A DNA stretch of 46,740 bases from Chloroflexota bacterium (GCA_005889345.1 VBFR01000190.1:1-46740), one strand, 5' to 3'. Counted from the stretch's first letter, positions 16,785 through 24,958 are shown. Notes: a model not told the origin generated them from the sequence alone. Numbers and translations are program-made.

Positions 16785-17444
16785 ATGGAATTCCTAGTCG
16801 ACTTCAAGGTCAACGTACCGACTGGAGCTTCGGAATCTGAGGTCAAGGACCGCGAGAAGGCCGAGGCGTCCGCAACAGCCAAGCTTGCGGACGAAGGCCA
16901 TCTTGTCCGGCTCTGGAGGCGGACCGTCACGTCGGGCGATCGCCCGATCGTCGGCCTGTTCCGCGCCGACAGCGAAACCGAACTCGACAGCATCATCGGC
17001 GCTCTGCCGCTCTACGAGTGGTTGGATGTTAGCGTCACCCCGCTCAAGTCGCATGCCAACGATCCAGCCGACGCTACCGTCTCACGCCGGCCGGAGCCAC
17101 GGACGAGCACTTCGCTTCCCGATCCTCGCTTAACCAAGGTCTACCGCTTGGAGGCGACGCTCGGCCAGCCGCTCGACATCGGGGACGTGCCCGGAGGCCA
17201 CCGCTCGCAGGCGCCAGCGCCGATTGGCAGATCGGACTCCCGGACGGTACCACGCTTGGCGACATCCGCTACACGCTGCAGACCGACGCGGGCGATTTGC
17301 TCTATGCGCAATCACGCGGGGTGCGCCACGGCAGTGCCGAGGTCCTCGCACGTCTTGGGCGCGGTGAGGACGTTGACGCCAGCGAGTACACCTTCCGCAC
17401 CTCAACCCAGATCGAGACCGACGCCGCCGATCTCGCCTGGCTGA
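16785..17444 (+). CDS. muconolactone delta-isomerase-like protein, frame runs on into DUF3237 remnant
   Basis: Residues 1-95 match the muconolactone isomerase family (MEFLVDFKVNVPTG ... LADEGHLVRLWRR ... GLFRADSETELDSIIGALPLYEWLDVSVTPLKSHANDPA), a small ferredoxin-like fold that isomerises muconolactone in beta-ketoadipate pathways or acts as a diverged relative. GGAAGGAGAA is an excellent ribosome binding site 4 nt upstream. A normal family member would end near residue 95. Here no stop follows: the frame enters the N-terminal part of a DUF3237 gene (TKVYRLEATLGQPLDIGDVPGGHR) and then unrelated sequence. The tail is probably not native. Confidence 0.75.
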   Translation: MEFLVDFKVNVPTGASESEVKDREKAEASATAKLADEGHLVRLWRRTVTSGDRPIVGLFRADSETELDSIIGALPLYEWLDVSVTPLKSHANDPADATVSRRPEPRTSTSLPDPRLTKVYRLEATLGQPLDIGDVPGGHRSQAPAPIGRSDSRTVPRLATSATRCRPTRAICSMRNHAGCATAVPRSSHVLGAVRTLTPASTPSAPQPRSRPTPPISPG

Positions 17445-17518
17445 ATAAGGGCGTCTTCGTCAGTGTCGGCGGCCGCCAAGCTGGAACCGTAATCTACGAG
17501 ACCTACCTCGTCGGATGA
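17130..17518 (+). pseudogene. DUF3237 gene with internal deletion and frameshift
   Basis: The N-terminal strand of DUF3237 (LTKVYRLEATLGQPLDIGDVPG) is in one frame. The C-terminal part (ADWQIGLPDGTTLGDIRY, LLYAQSRGVRHGSAEVLARL, DLAWLNKGVFVSVG, GTVIYETYLV) is in another. About 20 residues expected between the two are missing near 17205-17215, so a deletion of roughly 60-70 nt seems to have fused the halves out of frame. It is the last cargo gene before selC and appears non-functional, unless the C-terminal part from 17297 is used alone. Confidence 0.7.
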
Positions 17519-17546
17519 GTTGCGGCTGCGAGTTGAACACAAGAAC

Positions 17547-17646
17547 TGGCGGGGGCGCGACGGGAACGATCCGTCCGTCGACATCGCCAAGGATGCCGAC
17601 CAGCGGTTTTGAAGACCGTGGAGCCCACCTGAGCCCATGCACCCCC
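17547..17646 (-). tRNA. selC: tRNA-Sec (anticodon TCA)
   Basis: The 100-nt gene folds as a selenocysteine tRNA. It has an 8-bp acceptor stem (GGGGGTGC with GCGCCCCC, one G-U), a 6-bp D stem GGGCTC/GGGCTC (two G-U) with the 4-nt loop AGGT, and the anticodon loop CTTCAAA. A 9-bp variable-arm stem (GTCGGCATC with GATGTCGAC) is followed by a 5-bp T stem GACGG/CCGTC. The discriminator G and CCA are encoded. The 8+5 layout and long variable arm exclude tRNA-Ser. Odd points: the T loop is ATCGTTC, with A54 and T58 swapped against the usual T54-A58, and the anticodon stem has an A-C pair at its base. Its 3' half recurs at 8749-8816. Confidence 0.88.
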
Positions 17647-17660
17647 GTCCCTGACGAAGG

Positions 17661-18003
17661 TTAAAGGACGGCGTCGATCTTCTGTTTGAGGTAGGCCTTC
17701 GGGCGATGGTAACGGGGAGCGGGACGGTGTGACGGGGGGCCAGCCCGGTGCTGGCCCCAATCTGCTGGGTGATCATCGAACCGTATTGAAGAAGAGGAAC
17801 AGATTCGTCGGAACGTTCGTGCCGAACAGGATGTGGCTGGCGGCGTCGGGCCGGGCCTCGATGTTCAGCAGGGTCCCCAGGCTCTTGCCAGCCGCCAGCT
17901 CGGCCCAGGTCGCCCAGAAATCAACCAGGACGAGCTGCGTCGAGGCGCCCACCGTGGTTTCGAAATTCTGATCGGTGACCTGGACGATGTTTTTTGTCGT
18001 CAT
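17661..18003 (-). pseudogene. trxA: thioredoxin gene with its centre replaced by the 213-bp duplication
   Basis: The - strand from ATG 18003 encodes a typical thioredoxin N-terminus (MTTKNIVQVTDQNF ... LVLVDFWATW). It then switches, exactly where the CGPC redox motif should begin, into the C-terminus of the secreted protein from 15189-15854 and stops at 17773. Beyond the 213-bp block a thioredoxin-like C-terminus, RPKAYLKQKIDAVL followed by TAA at 17661, remains in another register. So about 60 residues, including both catalytic cysteines, have been replaced. The start overlaps the FmdB stop (ATGA), showing an original fmdB-trx operon. The product cannot act as a thioredoxin. Confidence 0.82.
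17702..17914 (-). repeat. 213-bp inverted duplication, inserted copy
   Basis: This is the reverse complement of 15713-15925 with no difference seen. The junction with thioredoxin coding sequence lies at GGCGACCTGG, a 10-bp identity shared by both genes: the thioredoxin WATW codons and the ATW codons of the secreted protein. That indicates microhomology-driven joining. Confidence 0.9.
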
Positions 18004-18341
18004 GCGGCTCCTTCTTCAGTACTCCCTTTGGTATCAGTTTTAGCAGGTGGCGGCGCGGCGGGCTTAGCGCTGCCGGCGTCCGGGGTGGGCTTGGCCTTCG
18101 TCCCCGAATCAGTCTTGGTGTCGGTTTTGGCGCCGTCCGCCGGGGTGATGCTGCCGTCGCTGCTCGCGCCACGTGAGTCCGTCTTGTAGAACCCGCCGCC
18201 CTTGAAGATGATGCCAACCGGGTAAAAGACGCGGGTGACCGGCGCACCGCACTCCGGGCACTGCGCCAGTGGTGCCTCGGTGATGCGCTGTTGGATCTCG
18301 AAATGGTGACCGCGGCTGCAGCGGTATCCGTAGACGGGCAT
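18000..18341 (-). CDS. FmdB-type zinc ribbon protein
   Basis: A 113-residue protein beginning MPVYGYRCSRGHHFEIQQRI, with CxxxH and CPEC pairs that form the FmdB regulatory zinc ribbon (residues 1-45). A GGGFYKTDSRG segment follows, typical of the family. The C-terminal half is a low-complexity Lys/Thr/Asp/Ala/Pro tail. The start at 18341 is chosen because the zinc ribbon normally opens with MPxYxYxC. The stop overlaps the thioredoxin start, so both were one operon. FmdB proteins are small, of uncertain role, perhaps regulators. Confidence 0.88.
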   Translation of the reverse strand: MPVYGYRCSRGHHFEIQQRITEAPLAQCPECGAPVTRVFYPVGIIFKGGGFYKTDSRGASSDGSITPADGAKTDTKTDSGTKAKPTPDAGSAKPAAPPPAKTDTKGSTEEGAA

Positions 18342-18405
18342 ATTGTGTCGACCTAACTTATACCCGGTTTGTGGCTTCGAGAAAACGCTCGGCGCCCGCC
18401 GGCTG

Positions 18406-18690
18406 TCAGTTGATCCAGAGCTTGCTTTTGGGCCGTGGTTCCTCGACCGCGGGATCGGCAAAGTCGCCCGGCTGGAGCAGGCCGCTTTGCATCATTTCGG
18501 CCACCCGGTCGAAAAAGGCTTCGTCGGGGCTGGGCGACTCGACGGTCGTCCGGCCCGTGCCATCGGCCAGGAACTGCTGGACGGCGGCGCAGATCAGTTC
18601 GCTGCGGCTGTGCGGTGAGGAGGCCGTGACCCGGTTGAGCGCATCGACGAGGGCGTCGGGCATGTAGATCACGATGCGCTTGGCGCTCAT
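18406..18690 (-). CDS. ribbon-helix-helix transcriptional regulator-like protein
   Basis: The 95-residue protein opens with a beta strand and two helices typical of RHH DNA-binding proteins (MSAKRIVIYMPDALVDALNRV ... SRSELICAAVQQFL). A tail with FFDRVAEMMQSGLL follows. RHH proteins bind DNA as dimers and often serve as antitoxins or autoregulators, but no toxin gene adjoins. The start at 18690 is preferred because the RHH strand usually begins close to the N-terminus; an ATG at 18702 is also possible. No strong Shine-Dalgarno is seen. Confidence 0.75.
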   Translation of the reverse strand: MSAKRIVIYMPDALVDALNRVTASSPHSRSELICAAVQQFLADGTGRTTVESPSPDEAFFDRVAEMMQSGLLQPGDFADPAVEEPRPKSKLWIN

Positions 18691-18788
18691 CAGTCCCAGC
18701 ATAGTAGCCAAGCCTCCAATCGCGGGCAAGCCAAATCGGCTCACGAAAATGAAACAAAGCAACCGATCAAATGCACTGCGCGGCGAGC

Positions 18789-20081
18789 TCAGGCAAGCCC
18801 GATCCGGATGCTCGCCGCGAGGGGATTGAAGACAATCCCAGAGGCCGGCTTTGGAAAGAAATACGTCGACTTCTGGGGCATGACCTGGCCCGCACCAGCG
18901 ACCGCGACTACGTCAGAAACCGCGGGCGGCCGCAGCAGGAAGGCCGCCTGGCCCGTCCCCGCCTGGAGGCGATCCAGGAGAAGGCCGATATCCCGCGAGT
19001 AGCTGAGGTAGCGCTCCGACTCCAGCTCGGCCGGGGCGAGGCCCAGCTCGCGCTGGAGGATCTCCCGGTGGAGGACCGACACGTCAAGTTGGGAAACCGG
19101 GTCGGCGGTGCCGGCCGGGGCGATGTCGACGGTGACACAGCGACGGGCAAGGGCGATGCCGATGCGGTGGTCCGGCGTGGGTTCCTGCATCGCCGCCAGC
19201 AGGGCGCGTTGGTCGGGTCGCTGAACGACGCGGTGGCGTTGGCCCAGCCTGTCGACCAACGCGGGATCGAACCGCCCAAAGTCGTGCAGCAGCCGGTGGG
19301 TTGGGAGGATCGCCAGCCCCGGGTCCGCCACATCCACGAGCAACATCAGCACATAGTTGAAGGCGGCATCGGGCGGCGCTTCGGGGTGGTCTGCCCGCTG
19401 CTTGTTGCGGAAATTCAGTGCGGTCTCGTACCGATGGTGGCCGTCGGCAATGTACAGCCGAGAGACGCGGAAGACCTCATCCAGTTTGCGAACGGGCTCC
19501 CTGCCACTGATAGACCAGACCGTGTGCTGATCGCGGTCCTCACCCGTGATCGACATCCGAGGTGACTGCGCCATCACCGGCGCGATGATGGGGTCAACCT
19601 GTGACTGTGGATCCTCATAGAGCGCGAAGACCGGGCTCAGGTTGGCGACGACCGCACGCGTGAGCGACAGCCGGTCCGCCTTGGCACGCGCGTGGGTTTG
19701 CTCGTGGGGAAGAACGCCCCGACCGAATGGTTCGAGTTCGACCACCCCGAGGATGCCACGCCGCTCCCGGGCCTCGCCACTGATGGGGTCGATAAATCGG
19801 TGGCGGTAGACATGGAGACTGGGGCTCGATTGCTGGCGCAGAGTGCCATCGGCCATCCACTGTTTGAAGAAAGCGGCGGCCCGCGTGTACTTGTTGTCCT
19901 CCGGCGTGTCAGTCGGATGCACCTCGCCCGCGATCAGCCGGACGACGTTGTGCGGATCCTGCTGGTAATAACGATGTTGGTCCGAGGGGCTGATGACGTC
20001 GTAGGGCGGCGCAACTACCCGGGACAGGTCAACCCGCTGCGGGTTGTAGAAAATCCCATGAAAGGGTCGGACCGTCGCCAC
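18789..20081 (-). CDS. DUF1015 family protein
   Basis: This 430-residue protein matches DUF1015 along its length: VRPFHGIFYNP, VVAPPYDVIS near the start, YIADGHHRYETAL in the middle and KSTYFFPKPASGIVFNPL at the end. It starts with GTG 6 nt after the serA stop and is thus the last gene of a serine-related operon. The family is widespread and often next to serA and aminotransferases, so a role in serine or related amino-acid metabolism is inferred; the reaction is unknown. The His-rich ADGHHRYETA motif looks catalytic or metal-binding. Confidence 0.9.
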   Translation of the reverse strand: MATVRPFHGIFYNPQRVDLSRVVAPPYDVISPSDQHRYYQQDPHNVVRLIAGEVHPTDTPEDNKYTRAAAFFKQWMADGTLRQQSSPSLHVYRHRFIDPISGEARERRGILGVVELEPFGRGVLPHEQTHARAKADRLSLTRAVVANLSPVFALYEDPQSQVDPIIAPVMAQSPRMSITGEDRDQHTVWSISGREPVRKLDEVFRVSRLYIADGHHRYETALNFRNKQRADHPEAPPDAAFNYVLMLLVDVADPGLAILPTHRLLHDFGRFDPALVDRLGQRHRVVQRPDQRALLAAMQEPTPDHRIGIALARRCVTVDIAPAGTADPVSQLDVSVLHREILQRELGLAPAELESERYLSYSRDIGLLLDRLQAGTGQAAFLLRPPAVSDVVAVAGAGQVMPQKSTYFFPKPASGIVFNPLAASIRIGLA

Positions 20082-20087
20082 GGGGAA

Positions 20088-21662
20088 CTAGAGGCTGACG
20101 GAGAGCACGTCAGCCATACCGGGAATCCGGCGAATGTCCGCCAGGATCGACTCCGGGACCGGATCATCAACCGAAAGAATCATCACCGCGTCGCCGCGCG
20201 GACGGTCGCGGCCCACCTGCATGCTCGCAATGTTGATGTTGTTCTGTCCCAGGAAGGTGCCGATCGCGCCGATGATGCCCGGCCGGTCGGCATGCCAGCT
20301 CATCAAGAAGGTGCCCTGCGGCACCAGGTCGATGCGGAAATCATTGAAGGTCACGATGTGCGGTTCGTTCAGCAGCAGCGTGCCACCTACCCGGGTGGTG
20401 CCGTGCTCACCGACCGCCTGCAGACTGATGAGGTTGGCGAACTCGCTCGCCCGGGCGCCACGCTGCTCGACCACCGTGATGCCGTGAGCGGCCGCGACCG
20501 TCCGCGCGTTGACGGGGTTCACGCGCTCCGCGCTGAAGCGGCTCAAAAACGCGGTCAGCAGCGCGGCGGTCAGCACCGAGCAGTCGTAGTTGGCGATCTC
20601 GCCCGCGTAGTCGACGTGGATGCGAGATGCCGGCTGCCGCCCAACCTGTGAGTAGAACCGGCCGATGCCTTCGGCAACCGGGATGAAGGGCCGCAGGAAC
20701 GCCATGGCCTCGGGGAGGGCGACCGGGGCGTTCAGAGAGAAGCGGGGCAGACCGCCGTCGAGGACGGCGATCACCTGCTCGGTGATCTCGAGCGCCACGC
20801 TGATCTGCGCTTCCTCGGTCGAAGCACCGAGGTGGGGCGTGGTGATCACCTGGGGCATCGACAGCAGCGGGTTCTCACCGGGCGGTTCCTGTTCGAAGAC
20901 GTCGATCGCCGCGCCGGCGACCTGCCCATCCCGGAGCGCATCTCGGAGGGCTGATTCGTCGACGATCCCGCCCCGGGCGACGTTGATCAGGCGGACGCCC
21001 GGCTTCGCCAGAGCAAGAGCTCGGGCATCGACCAGGTGATGCGTTTCACGTGTCAATGGCACGTGAAGGGTGATCAGGTCAGCCTCGGACATCAGCTCGT
21101 TGAAGGGCACCAGCTTGACGTTGAGCTGGGAGGCCCGCTCCTCTGACAGGACGGGATCGGTCGCGATGACGCGCATCCCGAACGCCTGCGCCCGATGCGC
21201 GACTTCCCGGCCGATGCTGCCGAGGCCCACGACGCCAAGGATCTTGTCGCGAAGCTCGAAGCCCAGGAAACGGGACCGTTCCCACCGGCCGGCCTTGACC
21301 GCCTGGTCCGCCTGGGGGATGTGGCGCGCCAGCGCCAGCATCATGGCCATCGTGTGCTCGGTGGCGGCGATCGTGTTGCCGGAGGGGGCATTGACGACCA
21401 GGACACCGGCGCGGGTCGCGGCCTCGACGTCGATGTTGTCCACGCCGGCGCCCGCGCGGCCGATGACCTTGAGGCGGGTGCCAGCCTGAATCACGTTGGC
21501 ATCCACCCTCGTCTCGCTGCGCACGATGAGCGCGTCGTACTCGGGAATCCGCGCGACGAGCGAGGCCGGGCTCTGCTTCAACTGAACGTCAACCTCGGCG
21601 TGCTCGCGCAGCCGAGCGATCCCCGCCTCCGCGATCGGATCGGCGACGAGGACGCGCGGCAT
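20088..21662 (-). CDS. serA: D-3-phosphoglycerate dehydrogenase
   Basis: The 524-residue enzyme catalyses NAD-dependent oxidation of 3-phosphoglycerate, the first step of serine synthesis. It shows GRAGAGVDNIDVEAAT, the Rossmann motif GVVGLGSIGREVA, NVARGGIVDE, catalytic His in TTPHLGAST, an intervening domain (residues 310-445), and a C-terminal ACT domain (MSWHADRPGIIGAIGTFLGQNNINIASMQVGR) that normally binds serine for feedback inhibition. Length fits the long form of the family. It lies 5 nt after the aminotransferase gene, so both belong to one operon. Confidence 0.96.
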   Translation of the reverse strand: MPRVLVADPIAEAGIARLREHAEVDVQLKQSPASLVARIPEYDALIVRSETRVDANVIQAGTRLKVIGRAGAGVDNIDVEAATRAGVLVVNAPSGNTIAATEHTMAMMLALARHIPQADQAVKAGRWERSRFLGFELRDKILGVVGLGSIGREVAHRAQAFGMRVIATDPVLSEERASQLNVKLVPFNELMSEADLITLHVPLTRETHHLVDARALALAKPGVRLINVARGGIVDESALRDALRDGQVAGAAIDVFEQEPPGENPLLSMPQVITTPHLGASTEEAQISVALEITEQVIAVLDGGLPRFSLNAPVALPEAMAFLRPFIPVAEGIGRFYSQVGRQPASRIHVDYAGEIANYDCSVLTAALLTAFLSRFSAERVNPVNARTVAAAHGITVVEQRGARASEFANLISLQAVGEHGTTRVGGTLLLNEPHIVTFNDFRIDLVPQGTFLMSWHADRPGIIGAIGTFLGQNNINIASMQVGRDRPRGDAVMILSVDDPVPESILADIRRIPGMADVLSVSL

Positions 21663-21667
21663 CGGGC

Positions 21668-22840
21668 TCAGGCGACGAGGCTGGGCTCGGACGACTGCAG
21701 CGCGCGGCGGGCGGCGCTCAGCGCCGCGCCCCGGGTGACCGGGTGTCCGTGCGCCTCTAGGCCGCGTTCCAGCACTTCGACGGTGGCAACGACGTCCGGC
21801 TCATAGACCGCGCCGAGGTGGCCGATGCGGAAGATCTTTCCGGACAGCTTGCCCTGCCCTTCCCCGACAACCAGGCCGTGCTCCCGCCAGGTCTTGAACA
21901 CGGCTTCCGACTTCTCACCGGTGAGCGCGTCCGGAAAATACACCGCCGTGACCGTGGGCGACGCGACCTCCGGCGAGCTGGCGAGCAGGCGCAAGCCGAG
22001 CGCACCGGCGGCGGCGCGGAAAGCGGCGGCGACGCGCAGGTGCCGCTGAAAAATCGCCGGAAGGCCTTCCTCGCGCATCATCAGGAGCGCCTCGCGCAGT
22101 CCAAAGAGAATGCTGACGGCCGGCGTGGTGAAGGTCATGCCCTTGGCCTGCATCTTCCTGGCGCGGTCCCAATCGAAATAGAACCGCGGCGAGCGGGCCT
22201 TGGCTTGGCGCTCCCAGGCGGCCTTGCTCACGCTGAGCATCGTCACGCCGGGGGGAAGCATCCATCCCTTCTGCGACGCCGTGATGGCAACGTCGACGCC
22301 CCAACGATCAACGGGTAGATCGATCGATCCGATGGAGCTGACACCGTCGACCACCAGCAGGCGATTGTGTCGCTTCACGACCTCGGCCAGCGAGCGCAGT
22401 GGATTCGTCACGCCAGTCGACGTTTCGTTGTGGGTGATCAGCACGGTGGCGATGTCCGCCTCGCGGCCCAGCAGGGCGTCGAGGTCTTCCGGGTCGGCAG
22501 CCTCGCCCCAGGGCAGAGTCAACCGAGCGACCTCCGCGCCGAAGGCCTCGGCCAGATCGGCAAAGCGATCACCGAAGGCCCCAATCGTCACCGCGAGCAC
22601 CCGCTCGCCTGGCGAAACGACGTTGGCGACGGCGCTCTCCAGTCCGCCGGTACCGCTGGCGGGAAAGATCAGCATGTCGTTCTCGGTCTGGAACGCCCAG
22701 CGCAGACCGGCTTCCAGCTCGGGAAGGAGAGCCCTGAACTCCGGGCCACGGTGGTTGATCATGGGGGCGGCCATGGCCCGTTGCACGCGCTCGGGAACGG
22801 GGGTCGGCCCGGGAATCCGCAACTGTGGAGGCTGAATCAT
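21668..22840 (-). CDS. class V aminotransferase (serine-pyruvate / alanine-glyoxylate type)
   Basis: The 390-residue PLP enzyme has IPGPTPVPERVQRAM and NHRGPEFRALLPELEAGL at the N-terminus, ASGTGGLESAVANV, Asp in VVDGVSSIGSIDLP, and the PLP Lys in ITASQKGWMLPPG. It belongs to the AgxT/PucG branch that in several bacteria converts 3-phosphohydroxypyruvate or interconverts serine and pyruvate. Its position directly before serA suggests it supplies the missing transamination step of serine synthesis (SerC role), which is inference. Confidence 0.92.
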   Translation of the reverse strand: MIQPPQLRIPGPTPVPERVQRAMAAPMINHRGPEFRALLPELEAGLRWAFQTENDMLIFPASGTGGLESAVANVVSPGERVLAVTIGAFGDRFADLAEAFGAEVARLTLPWGEAADPEDLDALLGREADIATVLITHNETSTGVTNPLRSLAEVVKRHNRLLVVDGVSSIGSIDLPVDRWGVDVAITASQKGWMLPPGVTMLSVSKAAWERQAKARSPRFYFDWDRARKMQAKGMTFTTPAVSILFGLREALLMMREEGLPAIFQRHLRVAAAFRAAAGALGLRLLASSPEVASPTVTAVYFPDALTGEKSEAVFKTWREHGLVVGEGQGKLSGKIFRIGHLGAVYEPDVVATVEVLERGLEAHGHPVTRGAALSAARRALQSSEPSLVA

Positions 22841-22879
22841 GCGCCCTAGCTTACCGTCCGGCCCTTGGATGGCGGCCGA

Positions 22880-23812
22880 TCAATGCCTTCGCGAGTCCGA
22901 CCGGCGCCGTCGATAGGTCCGCCGACGATAGGCCGGCGGTTCCGGCAGGCGCGACTGACGGCGGATCGCTGCCCGCATCACGACGAAGAGCACCAGAAGC
23001 CCACCGATGATGAGTCCCCACCGCGTCGCCGTCGCGACTCGTGTCGCGTCCGCTGAGGCGGCCTCCGTGGCCAGGCGCTGCGCGGTGGCGGCGGCCTCGG
23101 CGTGCGCAAGCTGCATTTTGGTCTGTTCAATTTCCGGATCGGCGGCCACCATCCCCTGAAAAACCCCCTTTGCGATGGCGTCGCGGAAGCCGTCCTGCAG
23201 CAGCAGGGTGCGCTCGCGCGGATTCGTCAGGTAGGCCGGCTCGACGGTAACGGTGGGGACATCGGTACGGACCCACAGTTCGGGCTTGATGGCCACGCCA
23301 TCGTCGGCAATCTGAAAGGGCTTGAGCGTCTGAGCGAGCCCCGCGTCAATCGCTTGGGCGAAGGAAAAGCTGTCGGGCTTTGGGTAGAAGACGGCCAGGC
23401 CGTTGATGGTGGGATCGCCATCGTAGGCATTGACGTGCAGGCTGACAAACATCCGGGCACCGGCCGCATGCGCCCGGTTCCATCGATCCGAGATCTCGAC
23501 GTACTCGTCGCTGCTGCGAGTCAGCACGACCTTGACGCGCTCGTGCTGCAGCAGCGTGCGCAGCCGCAGGGCCAGGTCGAGTGTGATGTCCTTCTCCATG
23601 ATGCTGCCGACCACAACGCCGGGATCCCAGAGCTGGGTGGGGTCGCTGGTGGCGCTGCCGCCGTGTCCCGGGTCGATCGCGACCACGTAGGCCGAGGGCG
23701 CAATGGAAGGCGCAACAAAGGTAGGCTCCGCAGCCGCTGCCCGAGCCGTTGGGATGGACGTGAGCAAGACGACCCCGGCCGCGAGCACGGCCGGGAGGCG
23801 CGGGAGACGCAA
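22880..23812 (-). CDS. N-acetylmuramoyl-L-alanine amidase (Amidase_3) with C-terminal membrane anchor
   Basis: The 310-residue protein has an N-terminal signal peptide (VLAAGVVLLTSIPTARAAAAE) and a zinc amidase domain (residues 43-210). Zinc ligands are His in DPGHGG, Glu in IMEKDITLDLALRL and His in VSLHVNAYD, with catalytic Glu in VTVEPAYLTN. A coiled Ala/Glu-rich segment is followed by a transmembrane helix (WGLIIGGLLVLFVVM) and an Arg-rich cytoplasmic tail. A membrane-anchored peptidoglycan amidase is therefore expected. The start is TTG with weak ribosome binding. It lies between rpsR and the aminotransferase. Confidence 0.9.
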   Translation of the reverse strand: MRLPRLPAVLAAGVVLLTSIPTARAAAAEPTFVAPSIAPSAYVVAIDPGHGGSATSDPTQLWDPGVVVGSIMEKDITLDLALRLRTLLQHERVKVVLTRSSDEYVEISDRWNRAHAAGARMFVSLHVNAYDGDPTINGLAVFYPKPDSFSFAQAIDAGLAQTLKPFQIADDGVAIKPELWVRTDVPTVTVEPAYLTNPRERTLLLQDGFRDAIAKGVFQGMVAADPEIEQTKMQLAHAEAAATAQRLATEAASADATRVATATRWGLIIGGLLVLFVVMRAAIRRQSRLPEPPAYRRRTYRRRRSDSRRH

Positions 23813-23837
23813 CTACCGCGCAGTATACGGCGTGAAA

Positions 23838-24083
23838 TTAGCGCTGGTCGGCGGTGTACGGAAGCAAGGCGACGTGACGGGCGCGCTTGAGCGCGACGGC
23901 GAGGCGCCGCTGGTGCCGAGCGCAGGTTCCGGTCACCCGCCGAGGCAGGATCTTGCCTCGCTCACTCACGAAGCGACGAAGGCGCGAGACCTCCTTGTAG
24001 TCGATGAGGTGAACCTTCTCGACACAGAAGTTGCAAACCTTCTTGTGCGGCTTGCGGTCTCGCTTATCGGTCGGTGGTGGCAT
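23838..24083 (-). CDS. rpsR: 30S ribosomal protein S18
   Basis: The 81-residue protein has CNFC near the N-terminus, then [50 protein letters not shown], the typical S18 core. The CxxC...C set marks the zinc-binding (C+) form. It is the third gene of the classical rpsF-ssb-rpsR operon. S18 pairs with S6 on the small-subunit platform. Confidence 0.97.
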   Translation of the reverse strand: MPPPTDKRDRKPHKKVCNFCVEKVHLIDYKEVSRLRRFVSERGKILPRRVTGTCARHQRRLAVALKRARHVALLPYTADQR

Positions 24084-24103
24084 GGTGTCTGATCAATCGC
24101 TCC

Positions 24104-24559
24104 TTAAAAGGGAATGTCTTCCGGATCGACGTCGCGCGATGGCTCCTCGTGGTGGCCGGGCGCCGCGACTGCGGCCGTCTCGACCGGCTCGGCCGCCGCT
24201 GCCTGCGGTTGCGACTGGCTGCGCGGCTCGAGGAACTGGATTTCGGTCGCGTTCACCTCGGTGGTCTTGCGCTTCTGGCCGTCCTGGCCTTCCCAGGAGC
24301 GAGTCTGCAAGCGCCCTTCGACGTACACGAGGCTTCCCTTGTGCAGGTATTGCCCGGCAATCTCGGCGAGGTTGCGCTTGCCGATGTTCCAAACGACCAC
24401 GTTGTGGTAGTCGGTGTACTCCTTCTTCTCACCGTCCGTGCCCTGACCGTAGCGGTTGGTCGCCAGCGAGAAGCTCGTCACCGGGGATCCGCTCGGCGTG
24501 TAGCGCATTTCGGGATCGCGGGTCAGGCGGCCGATGAGCATCACTTTGTTCAGGTTCAT
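24104..24559 (-). CDS. ssb: single-stranded DNA-binding protein
   Basis: The 151-residue product opens MNLNKVMLIGRLTRDPEMRYTPSG and has the OB-fold (residues 1-110, HNVVVWNIGKRNLAEIAGQYLHKGSLVYVEGRL). A Gln/Ala/Pro linker and the acidic tip DPEDIPF, which recruits partner proteins, complete it. Its start overlaps the rpsF stop by 4 nt. Confidence 0.97.
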   Translation of the reverse strand: MNLNKVMLIGRLTRDPEMRYTPSGSPVTSFSLATNRYGQGTDGEKKEYTDYHNVVVWNIGKRNLAEIAGQYLHKGSLVYVEGRLQTRSWEGQDGQKRKTTEVNATEIQFLEPRSQSQPQAAAAEPVETAAVAAPGHHEEPSRDVDPEDIPF

Positions 24560-24852
24560 GATTTCCCCTCATCTTGTCGAACCAGTAAATGACGAAATAC
24601 GGAATCGGAAATCTTCAGAACGCGCTCGACCTCCTGGACTTTTTCCTGATCGAGGTCGAACTCGGCGACCACGTAATGCCCTTCCCGGTTGTCCTTGACG
24701 GTGTACGCCAGCCGGCGCTTACCCCACGGGGTCACCTTCTTGACCTGGCCCCCACTCGTCTGGATCAGCTGGCCGACTTTCTCGATCTCCTGCTGAACCG
24801 CTTGATCGTCAAGGTCTGGCTTGACGATGTACATGAGCTCGTACGCTGACAA
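24556..24852 (-). CDS. rpsF: 30S ribosomal protein S6
   Basis: S6 is recognised by AYELMYIVKPDLDDQAV, TPWGKRRLAYTVKDNREGHYVVAEFDLDQEKVQEVERVLKISDSVFRHLLVR. Of two in-frame TTG codons, 24852 is preferred: AAAGGAG lies 7 nt before it, whereas the TTG at 24858 almost touches the ribosome binding site. No ATG is available at the N-terminus. It heads the rpsF-ssb-rpsR operon. Confidence 0.95.
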   Translation of the reverse strand: MSAYELMYIVKPDLDDQAVQQEIEKVGQLIQTSGGQVKKVTPWGKRRLAYTVKDNREGHYVVAEFDLDQEKVQEVERVLKISDSVFRHLLVRQDEGKS

Positions 24853-24958
24853 ACGCAATCTCCTTTCCTGTGGGATTTGCTCCGACTATGGCCTCAAGGG
24901 CGGCAGCGGAGCAGGAAGGCGGTCGTAAGTCTACCAAACAATGCGCCCCTCCAAACGA

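Noticed and set aside
17547-17646. tRNA-Ser(TGA) on the + strand
   Set aside because: The anticodon-loop region also looks like a Ser arm on +, but the acceptor, T arm and CCA fit only the - strand, where an 8-bp acceptor and 6-bp D stem identify tRNA-Sec.
22880-23812. Long + strand frame (23102-23890) opposite the amidase gene
   Set aside because: It is a GC-bias shadow; the amidase with zinc ligands and signal peptide lies on the - strand.
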